From NCBI GenBank assembly GCA_963766365.1, contig CAVXZK010000001.1, positions 62,001 to 126,000 on the forward strand: a DNA stretch of 64,000 nt, in the 5' to 3' direction. Of this stretch, positions 18,080 to 24,491 are shown one piece after another. A model generated the notes under the pieces. The model saw only the letters and a program-made list of their open reading frames with translations, ran no database searches and was not told the origin of the DNA. This DNA is from JALORV01 sp963766365. Lineage in GTDB: Bacteria > Pseudomonadota > Gammaproteobacteria > Burkholderiales > Burkholderiaceae_F. The number at the start of each line of letters is the position of its first letter. Position 1 is the stretch's first letter. The position numbers and the translations under genes are program-made.

Positions 18080-18754
18080 TCAGCGCAACGCCAGGGCCTG
18101 GACTTCAGCCGCAGCGTGCTTGCACTTGTCGGTCAGCTCCTCGAGCAGTTCGTAGATCGCCTTCAGCTTCACCAGCTGGCGCGTGTCAGGTTCCTCGCGG
18201 AACAGCTTCGACATCGCCGAGCGGTACACATGATCCGCCTGGGCCTCGAGCCCATCGACCTCTTCGCACAGGGCGAGGACCGTGCGCATATCATCGCCTG
18301 ATTCCAGGCCGGCCACGGCGCGTCGCAGTGAATCGGCGCTCTGTACGGCGAGGTCGGCGAGTCGACCGGCTTCTGCCGTCGTCGCAGTGACGTGATACAG
18401 ATGCAGTGACTGCGCGACGTCCTCTGCCAGGTCGAGGATGTCGTCGAGTCGATTGATCAGGGCATGGATCGCCGATCGAGGGTACGGCGGCAGCCATGAC
18501 CGCCGCAGCAGAGTCAGCGTTTCGGCGACGACTCCATCGGCACGCTTCTCGATAGCCTCGATCTCGCGCACGCGGCCACTCGGATCACGCACGTCCACGA
18601 GCAGCTGCGCCAGCGCCGTCAGGCCCTCGGCACACAACTGCGCGTGGCGATTGAACAGCGGATAGAAGCGCCGGTCGCGGCGAATCAGCCGGCGCAAGGT
18701 CGCGCGCAGTGGGCTGGGTCGCTCGGGCCCTTCCTGGACGAAGCGGGATGTCAT
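18080..18754 (-). CDS. PhoU-like DUF47 family protein
   Basis: This is a 224-residue all-helical protein of the DUF47/TIGR00153 type. Family features are RRDRRFYPLFNRHAQ near the N-terminus, the central DDILDLAEDVAQSLHLYH and a C-terminal DxAD-like helix pair (LEAQADHVYRSAM). Such proteins usually accompany Pit phosphate transporters as putative metal-binding regulators. No pit gene is next to it here. Its ATG overlaps the dnaB stop in an ATGA, so it is coupled to the replicative helicase gene. Confidence 0.85.
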   Translation of the reverse strand: MTSRFVQEGPERPSPLRATLRRLIRRDRRFYPLFNRHAQLCAEGLTALAQLLVDVRDPSGRVREIEAIEKRADGVVAETLTLLRRSWLPPYPRSAIHALINRLDDILDLAEDVAQSLHLYHVTATTAEAGRLADLAVQSADSLRRAVAGLESGDDMRTVLALCEEVDGLEAQADHVYRSAMSKLFREEPDTRQLVKLKAIYELLEELTDKCKHAAAEVQALALR

Positions 18755-20130
18755 CCGAACTGCGGGCTCCGGGCCAGGTTCTCGAACTTTGTGTACTGCC
18801 CATCGAAGCGCAGGTTCACGCGTCCGATCGGGCCGTTACGCTGCTTGCCGATGATGATCTCGGCCACGTTCTTGTCGTTCGTATCCGGGTTGTAGACCTC
18901 GTCACGGTAGATGAACAGGATCACGTCGGCATCCTGCTCGATCGCGCCCGATTCGCGCAGGTCCGACATCACGGGACGCTTGTCGGTGCGCTGCTCCACG
19001 GTCCGGTTCAGTTGCGACAGTGCAACGACCGGAACCGAGAGTTCCTTCGCCAGCGCCTTCAAGCCCCGCGAGATTTCCGAGATCTCGGTTGCACGGTTCT
19101 CGCCCTGACCGCTGGCACTCATGAGCTGAAGGTAGTCGACGATGATGAGCCCGAGCTTGCCGCAGGTGCGCGACAGGCGCCGCGCACGGGCGCGCAGATC
19201 GATCGCGGTCAGCGCTGGCGTCTCGTCGATGTATAGCGGCGCCTCGTGCATCTTCTGGATGGCCGAGGTCAGCCTCGGCCAGTCGTCGTCCAGCAGGCGC
19301 CCGGTGCGCAGGCGTTGCTGATCAAGTCGCCCCACGGACGACAACATCCGCAGCGCGAGTTGAGAGGCGCCCATTTCCATCGAGAACACCGCGACTGGCA
19401 TGCCCTGGTCGATGGCGACATATTCACCAATGTTGAGTGCGAGCGAGGTCTTGCCCATCGATGGACGCCCGGCCACGATGATCAGGTCACCGGGCTGGAA
19501 GCCGGAGGTCTTGGTATCGAGGTCGGCAAAGCCGGTCGGCACCCCGGTGACGTCCGAAGGATTCGCACGCTCGAACAGTTCCTGGATCCGCTCGACGACC
19601 TTGGTCAGCAGCGGCTGGATCTCGATGAATCCCTGACGGCCGCGCGCGCCCTCCTCAGCGATGCGGAACACGCGGCTCTCCGCTTCGTCAAGGATCTGCT
19701 TGGTGTCGCGCCCCGCCGGATTCAGCGCGCTCGTCGCGATCTCGTCGCCGGCAGTGACAAGCCGGCGCAAGACCGAGCGCTCGCGCACGATCTCGGCATA
19801 GCGACGGATGTTCGCCGCCGACGGCGTGTTCTGCGACAGCGTGTTGAGGTAACCCAGCCCGCCCGCGTCATCCGCCTTGTTGGAGTTGCGCAGTGCCTCG
19901 TAGACCGTGACCGCGTCCGCCGGCTTGCTGGCGTCGATCAGGCGGCTGATCGCGGCAAAGATCAGGCGATGGTCATTGCGATAGAAATCATCGGTGCCGA
20001 CCAGGTCCGCAATGCGGTCCCAGGCAGAGTTGTCGAGCAACAGCCCGCCCAGCACCGACTGCTCGGCTTCAATGGAGTGCGGCGGTGTACGAACCGCGGC
20101 AAGCTGGGGATCTGAGACCGGCTGGTTCAC
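18751..20130 (-). CDS. dnaB: Replicative DNA helicase DnaB
   Basis: DnaB is the hexameric 5'-3' fork helicase. The 459-residue product has an N-terminal primase-interacting domain (PHSIEAEQSVLGGLLLD), a linker, and a RecA-like domain with Walker A GRPSMGKTS near residue 220, Walker B LGLIIVDYLQLM, and the C-terminal motif ADVILFIYRDEVY. No intein or insertion is seen. It is downstream of rplI, separated by a terminator. Confidence 0.97.
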   Translation of the reverse strand: MNQPVSDPQLAAVRTPPHSIEAEQSVLGGLLLDNSAWDRIADLVGTDDFYRNDHRLIFAAISRLIDASKPADAVTVYEALRNSNKADDAGGLGYLNTLSQNTPSAANIRRYAEIVRERSVLRRLVTAGDEIATSALNPAGRDTKQILDEAESRVFRIAEEGARGRQGFIEIQPLLTKVVERIQELFERANPSDVTGVPTGFADLDTKTSGFQPGDLIIVAGRPSMGKTSLALNIGEYVAIDQGMPVAVFSMEMGASQLALRMLSSVGRLDQQRLRTGRLLDDDWPRLTSAIQKMHEAPLYIDETPALTAIDLRARARRLSRTCGKLGLIIVDYLQLMSASGQGENRATEISEISRGLKALAKELSVPVVALSQLNRTVEQRTDKRPVMSDLRESGAIEQDADVILFIYRDEVYNPDTNDKNVAEIIIGKQRNGPIGRVNLRFDGQYTKFENLARSPQFG

Positions 20131-20186
20131 GAAACGCGGATCGCGCAGGAAGACGGATGCGGACGACTGCCCGCGGGTGAAGGGGA

Positions 20187-20192
20187 ACTATA
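20187..20192 (-). promoter_or_regulatory. Possible -10 element for dnaB
   Basis: TATAGT on the minus strand lies about 57 bases before the dnaB ATG and after the rplI terminator, where a new promoter is needed. No convincing -35 was found at 16-18 bases. Confidence 0.35.
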
Positions 20193-20231
20193 GCAACCGC
20201 CACCACTTTCGAAGGCAGCGCGGCGACGGGC

Positions 20232-20259
20232 AAAAAAGAGGCGGCCGAAGGGCCGCCTC
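20232..20259 (-). terminator. Rho-independent terminator after rplI
   Basis: A perfect 9-base stem GAGGCGGCC/GGCCGCCTC with a CTTC tetraloop is followed by six T on the minus strand. It closes the rpsF-priB-rpsR-rplI operon. Confidence 0.93.
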
Positions 20260-20280
20260 TGTTCGGGAAACGCCCGTGCG

Positions 20281-20733
20281 TCAGGCCTGCTCGCCGACGA
20301 CCGTCACGGTGATTTCGGCGGTGACGTCGGAATGCAGGGTGACCGTCAGCGGGTGGTCGCCCACCACCTTCAGCGGGCCCTGCGGCATGCGGACCTGCGA
20401 CTTGTTGACGTCAAAACCCTGCTTGACCAGCGCCTCGGCAATGTCGTGATTGGTGATCGAGCCGAACAGTCGGCCGTCGACGCCCGCCTTGGCCGTGACC
20501 TGGACCTTCGCGCCGCCCATCTTGTCCTGCACCGACTGCGCCGCGGCAAGCTTGTCCGCCTGCGCCTTTTCGAGGTCAGCGCGACGCGCCTCGAATTCCT
20601 TGATCGCCGTCTCGGTGGCGCGACGCGCCTTGCCCTGCGGAATCAGGAAATTGCGCGCGTAGCCTTCCTTGACCTTGACGACGTCGCCCAGTTGCCCGAG
20701 GTTGACGATCTTCTCCAGCAGTATGACTTGCAT
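20281..20733 (-). CDS. rplI: 50S ribosomal protein L9
   Basis: L9 is a two-domain 50S protein that binds 23S rRNA. The 150-residue product has the N-terminal signature MQVILLEKIVNLGQLGDVVKVKEGYARNFLIPQGKA, a long connecting helix and a C-terminal domain. It is the last gene of the S6 operon, 15 bases after rpsR. Confidence 0.97.
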   Translation of the reverse strand: MQVILLEKIVNLGQLGDVVKVKEGYARNFLIPQGKARRATETAIKEFEARRADLEKAQADKLAAAQSVQDKMGGAKVQVTAKAGVDGRLFGSITNHDIAEALVKQGFDVNKSQVRMPQGPLKVVGDHPLTVTLHSDVTAEITVTVVGEQA

Positions 20734-20748
20734 GTTCGACGTCCTTGC

Positions 20749-21042
20749 TTAATGGGTGTCGGTGTACGGCAGCAGCGCCAGGAAGCGCGCGCGCTTGATC
20801 GCCGTGTCGAGCTGGCGCTGGTAGTGCGCCTTGGTCCCGGTCAGGCGTGCCGGCGTGATCTTGCCGTTCTCGCCGATGAAGTCGCGCAGCGTATCGACAT
20901 CCTTGTAATCGATCTGCTCGACTTTCTCCACCGTGAAGCGGCAGAACCGCTTGCGCTTGAACAGCGCGTTCTTCTGATCCGGCCGGCGGGTGCCTTTGCC
21001 CTTGCCCTTGCCCTTGCCCTTGCCTCGCATTGAGGTTGCCAT
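20749..21042 (-). CDS. rpsR: 30S ribosomal protein S18 with a Lys-Gly repeat at the N-terminus
   Basis: S18 pairs with S6 on the 30S platform. The conserved core is KRKRFCRFTVEKVEQIDYKD to RARFLALLPYTD. The 97 residues exceed the usual length of about 75-90 because of a MATSMRGKGKGKGKGKGTRR extension. This is encoded by four perfect copies of a hexamer (CTTGCC on the plus strand, 21001-21024) plus a degenerate copy. The repeat is in frame, so copy-number change would only lengthen or shorten the basic tail. Confidence 0.96.
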   Translation of the reverse strand: MATSMRGKGKGKGKGKGTRRPDQKNALFKRKRFCRFTVEKVEQIDYKDVDTLRDFIGENGKITPARLTGTKAHYQRQLDTAIKRARFLALLPYTDTH

Positions 21043-21075
21043 CGTGTGCTCCTGTATTCCGGGTAACTGAGTGTT

Positions 21076-21366
21076 CTATGGTCTTGCGTATTCGATGATG
21101 TGGACGATCAGGCGATTCGAGCGACGGCTCCGCGGTGCGATGAAACCGGTGATCGTCAGCGGCTGTCCGAGTGGCTCCCGATCCAGGCCCAGTGCCACGG
21201 GACCGACGGCGATCGCCGGGAACTCGAAATCCAGCTGACGCTCCGTCCCGACTTCAGTCACTGCGCCGTCGAAGCGGAAACTTCCCTCCGCAACCGCGAC
21301 GCCGGCCGGCGTGTACCGCAGCGCACTGCGCGCCACGGGCACCGCCGAGATCCGAAGCTGGTTCAC
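21076..21366 (-). CDS. priB: Primosomal replication protein PriB
   Basis: This is a 96-residue OB-fold single-stranded-DNA binding protein that works with PriA in replication restart. It reads VNQLRISAVPVARSALRYTPAG to the C-terminal GFIAPRSRRSNRLIVHI, typical of betaproteobacterial PriB. The GTG at 21366 is the only sensible start. The frame runs on to 21591, but that part overlaps rpsF. It sits in the standard rpsF-priB-rpsR-rplI order. Confidence 0.92.
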   Translation of the reverse strand: MNQLRISAVPVARSALRYTPAGVAVAEGSFRFDGAVTEVGTERQLDFEFPAIAVGPVALGLDREPLGQPLTITGFIAPRSRRSNRLIVHIIEYARP

Positions 21367-21413
21367 CGTTGCGCCGGCCGATGCAAGTCGCCGCGCCCCT
21401 CGCCGAAGCCCGC

Positions 21414-21785
21414 CTATGCCGCAGCGGTCACCTGCTCCGCCGCCGCCTTGCGCGCTTCCTCGCGCTCGACGACCTTCATCATCGGCGACGCAGCCGTCTC
21501 GGCCTTCTTCATCTTGATCGTCAAATGGCGCAGCACCGCATCGTTGTAGCGGAACGCGTGCTCGAGTTCGTCCAGCGTCTTGCCGTCGCACTCGATGTTC
21601 ATCAGAACGTAATGGGCCTTGACCAGTTTCTCGATCGGGTAGGCCAACTGTCGACGGCCCCAGTCCTCGATCCGGTGCAGCTTGCCGTTGCCCGCCGTGA
21701 TCATCGCCTTATAGCGATCGATCATCGCCGGCACCTGCTCGCTCTGGTCCGGATGTACGATGAAACAGACTTCGTAATGACGCAT
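21414..21785 (-). CDS. rpsF: 30S ribosomal protein S6
   Basis: S6 heterodimerises with S18. The 123-residue product starts MRHYEVCFIVHPDQSEQVPAMIDRY and has the core GRRQLAYPIEKLVKAHYVLMN. The C-terminal tail is Glu/Ala-rich. The Shine-Dalgarno AAGGAG is well placed 6 bases before the ATG. It heads the operon. Confidence 0.97.
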   Translation of the reverse strand: MRHYEVCFIVHPDQSEQVPAMIDRYKAMITAGNGKLHRIEDWGRRQLAYPIEKLVKAHYVLMNIECDGKTLDELEHAFRYNDAVLRHLTIKMKKAETAASPMMKVVEREEARKAAAEQVTAAA

Positions 21786-21804
21786 CGTGGCTCCTTATGG
21801 ATGC

Positions 21805-21830
21805 CCGGCGAATCGAACTTGTGTCGCCGG
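21805..21830 (-). promoter_or_regulatory. Hairpin in the rpsF leader, possible S6:S18 autoregulatory site
   Basis: CCGGCGA and TCGCCGG form a 7-base stem with a 12-base loop about 20 bases before the rpsF ATG. Its arms contain the CCG trinucleotide that S6:S18-binding leaders are known to expose. Whether it matches that family needs a covariance search. Confidence 0.4.
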
Positions 21831-21897
21831 TGGGTGAGCTGCCCGGAAGCGTCATCCGGTGCAGCAAGGAAGCCCGCAAGGGCTTGAAAAGCCTGCA

Positions 21898-21927
21898 ATT
21901 CTAACGGATTTGCGCCGCGGCGCACAA
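21898..21927 (-). promoter_or_regulatory. Promoter of the rpsF operon
   Basis: On the minus strand TTGTGC (-35) and TAGAAT (-10) stand 18 bases apart. The start would be near 21891, giving a leader of about 106 bases before rpsF. Confidence 0.55.
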
Positions 21928-21934
21928 GGCACCG

Positions 21935-22672
21935 TCAGCGCCCCAGCAGGCGCGGAAGAGCCATCGCGGCCGTCGACCGCACGACGACCTGCGCGAGCCC
22001 ATCGAGTTCGCTTTCTGCCGGGTTCACGATGATCACCGCCGCCCCCGACCGGCGCGCCGCCAGAGGCAGCCCTGCCGCCGGATAGACCAGGCCAGAGGTT
22101 CCGACCACCAGCATCACGTCGCAGTCCCGCGCGGCCGCTTCCGCTGCGGCCAGACGGTCGGGATCGAGCATCTCGCCGAACCACACCACGCCGGGTCGCA
22201 GCCAGTCCCCGCAGTTCGGGCACCGCGGCGGCTCACCGTGCGGTAGCCGCGAAGGCTCGTCCTCGACATACCCGCAGTGCGCTAGGCAGATGGTCTGGGC
22301 GATCGAACCATGGATTTCGATGACGTCGCGCGACCCGGCACGGCGATGCAGGCCGTCCACGTTCTGCGTGACGATGCACAGGCGATCGAAGCGGCCTGCC
22401 ACCGTGGCCAGGACCGCATGACCGGCGTTCGGCTCGGCCAGCGCAACGGCATCGCGCCGTCCGGAGTACCAGCGCCATACCAGCGGCGGGTCGGCGCGGA
22501 ACCCCTGCTCGGAGGCCAGCTGCATCGGATCGAACCGTGCCCACAGGCCGGTCTGGGCGTCGCGGAACGTCGGCACGCCGCTCTCCGCCGACATGCCGGC
22601 ACCGCTCAGCACGGTGATGCGGCGTGCACCGGCGACAAGGCCCCGCGCTTGCTCGATCGGCTCCAGCTTCAC
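21935..22672 (-). CDS. cobB: NAD-dependent protein deacylase of the sirtuin family
   Basis: The enzyme removes acyl groups from lysines with NAD+ cleavage. The 245-residue product has the NAD loop GAGMSAESGVPTFR, catalytic His121 (EIHGS), a zinc ribbon with Cys129, Cys133, Cys151 and Cys154, and GTSGLVYPAA. Tyr69 and Arg72 form the YxxR pair that marks class III sirtuins able to desuccinylate as well as deacetylate. It follows the alkB gene by 9 bases, so it may end the rnr-rlmB-alkB-cobB transcript. Confidence 0.92.
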   Translation of the reverse strand: MKLEPIEQARGLVAGARRITVLSGAGMSAESGVPTFRDAQTGLWARFDPMQLASEQGFRADPPLVWRWYSGRRDAVALAEPNAGHAVLATVAGRFDRLCIVTQNVDGLHRRAGSRDVIEIHGSIAQTICLAHCGYVEDEPSRLPHGEPPRCPNCGDWLRPGVVWFGEMLDPDRLAAAEAAARDCDVMLVVGTSGLVYPAAGLPLAARRSGAAVIIVNPAESELDGLAQVVVRSTAAMALPRLLGR

Positions 22673-22681
22673 CGCCGATCC

Positions 22682-23695
22682 TTATCGTGAGAAGTGGGCG
22701 GGCACGCGGCGATCCATCAGCGCGAACCACAGCGGCGGGACCAGCGCGAGCAGCACCATCGACGGATACCCGGCCGGCAGCTGCGGCGCATTCGGCATCG
22801 TTCTCAGTGCCTCGTACGGCCTCTGCATGTGCGCATGGTGGTCCGAATGTAGCTGCAGGTTGAAGAGGATCCAGTTGCTGACCACGAAGTCCGCATTCCA
22901 CGAGTGCTCCTCGAAGACCGGCTCGTAGCGCGCGCCGATGCGGCGTCGCTGCAGGCCATAGTGCTCGATGTAGTTGATGATCTCGAGCAGTGCCACGGCG
23001 ACGATCGACTGCAGCAGGAATAGCAGTGCTGCCGCACTGCCCCCCAGCCACGCTGCGAGCGCGAGCAGGGCCACTGAGAGCAGGCTACCCGCAAGCGCCC
23101 AGTTGGCGAGGCTCCACCGGGAACGGCCCTGCCGCTCGAGCCGAATCGCTTCGAGCTTCCACGCATGCAGGAAGCTGCCGACCACGGACCGGAGAATGAA
23201 GCGGTAGACGTTCATGCCGCGTGGCGCCGTCGCCGGGTCTTGCGGTGTGCCCACGCGGACGTGGTGGCCGCGGACATGTTCGACGAAGAAGTGGCCGTAA
23301 CAGACGCTGACGAGCAGCGCCCTGGCAATCCACCGATCGAGCGCCGTCGCGCGGTGGCCCAGTTCGTGGGCGATGGTGATCCCCAGCCCGCCCGTGACGA
23401 CGCCCACCGCGATGGCGAACAGCACCAACTGGCCCGGATCCAGGGTCGGAGCAATGCGAATCGCCTGCACCAGCAGCAGCGCCTGCAGGGGCAGTTGCAG
23501 CCGAGGGATCCAGCGGGCAAACGCCGGCGGCCTGCGCTCGGCGTCCGGACGGGGCGCTCCGACAGCCACGTCGAGCAGCGGTATCAGCACGAACGTGATC
23601 GCCAGCGTCAGCCACGGCATCCCAAGCGCAATCCAGTGCAACGGACTGAGTACGAAAAAGATCAGGAAGACCGTGCCGAAGAATGCCGCGAACAT
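22682..23695 (-). CDS. alkB: AlkB-type alkane 1-monooxygenase (integral-membrane di-iron)
   Basis: The enzyme hydroxylates terminal methyl groups of n-alkanes using O2 and electrons from rubredoxin. All histidine boxes are present in 337 residues: HELGH (110-114), EHVRGHH (139-145) and LHSDHHAH (281-288), plus the AlkB-specific EHYG (243-246). About six membrane helices surround them. I chose ATG 23695; the frame is open to 23761, but that overlaps rlmB. No rubredoxin, rubredoxin reductase or alkane regulator is nearby. It lies between rlmB and cobB, which is unusual. Other members of the family act on different hydrophobic substrates, so the substrate is not certain. Confidence 0.88.
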   Translation of the reverse strand: MFAAFFGTVFLIFFVLSPLHWIALGMPWLTLAITFVLIPLLDVAVGAPRPDAERRPPAFARWIPRLQLPLQALLLVQAIRIAPTLDPGQLVLFAIAVGVVTGGLGITIAHELGHRATALDRWIARALLVSVCYGHFFVEHVRGHHVRVGTPQDPATAPRGMNVYRFILRSVVGSFLHAWKLEAIRLERQGRSRWSLANWALAGSLLSVALLALAAWLGGSAAALLFLLQSIVAVALLEIINYIEHYGLQRRRIGARYEPVFEEHSWNADFVVSNWILFNLQLHSDHHAHMQRPYEALRTMPNAPQLPAGYPSMVLLALVPPLWFALMDRRVPAHFSR

Positions 23696-23726
23696 GCTCC
23701 CATCCTGCCCCCGCGGATCGCGATTT

Positions 23727-24491
23727 TCAAGCAAGGGCATTCGACCGGCGCGCCCCCGCAAGACGCTGGCGCACCGTCTCGAACAGGCAGATCCCGGTCG
23801 CGACGGACACGTTGAGACTTTCCACGGTGCCCCGCAGCGGAATCCGCGCCAGTTCCGCGCAGCGCTCGCGAGTCAGCCGTCGCAAGCCCGCGCCTTCGGC
23901 ACCGAGAACCCAGGCCACCGGCCCCGTGAGGTCAAGTTCGAACACGGACTGCTCGGCTTCGCCGGCGGCGCCAATCGCGCGGATGCCGGCCTCGTCAATG
24001 GCTTCGAGCGCCCGCGCCAGATTCGTCACTTCGATCAACGGCACCGACTCGGCGGCCCCGGCGGCTGCCTTCAGTGCTGCCGGCGTCATGCCGGCGGACC
24101 GGTCGCGCGGCACGATGACGGCAGCGACTCCGGCGGCATCGGCGACGCGCAGACAGGCTCCAAGGTTGCGCGGATCCGTCACGCCGTCGAGCAAGAGGAG
24201 CAGCGTGTCGGGTCGCAGCGCCTCCAGCACATCGTCGAGCGTCAGAACCTGCGCAATATCAGCCGCGACCGCCACGACTCCCTGGTGAGGTGCCTCCCCG
24301 CACAGCGCCCGCAGCTGTCCCGGATCGGCCGCGACTACTTCGACTCCGGCGGCATCCGCCTGCTCGCGCAGGCGCTGCATGCGACCGTCACGGCGCCGCG
24401 CATCCAGATAGATGCGTTCGATCGAATCGGGCGCCGCACGAAGGCGCGCCGACACGGCATGAAAACCAGCCAGTGTGCGTCGAGCGCTCAT
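23727..24491 (-). CDS. rlmB: 23S rRNA (guanosine-2'-O-)-methyltransferase RlmB
   Basis: RlmB methylates G2251 in the peptidyl-transferase loop. The 254-residue SpoU/TrmH protein has an N-terminal substrate-binding domain and the three SPOUT motifs: DGVTDPRNLGACLRVADAAG, VLGAEGAGLRRL and IPLRGTVESLNVSVATGI. It overlaps the rnr stop by ATGA, the conserved rnr-rlmB pair. Confidence 0.95.
   Translation of the reverse strand: MSARRTLAGFHAVSARLRAAPDSIERIYLDARRRDGRMQRLREQADAAGVEVVAADPGQLRALCGEAPHQGVVAVAADIAQVLTLDDVLEALRPDTLLLLLDGVTDPRNLGACLRVADAAGVAAVIVPRDRSAGMTPAALKAAAGAAESVPLIEVTNLARALEAIDEAGIRAIGAAGEAEQSVFELDLTGPVAWVLGAEGAGLRRLTRERCAELARIPLRGTVESLNVSVATGICLFETVRQRLAGARRSNALA

Noticed and set aside
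20993..21024. Tandem hexamers as a possible CRISPR or regulatory repeat
   Set aside because: The repeats are inside rpsR, in frame, with no spacers.
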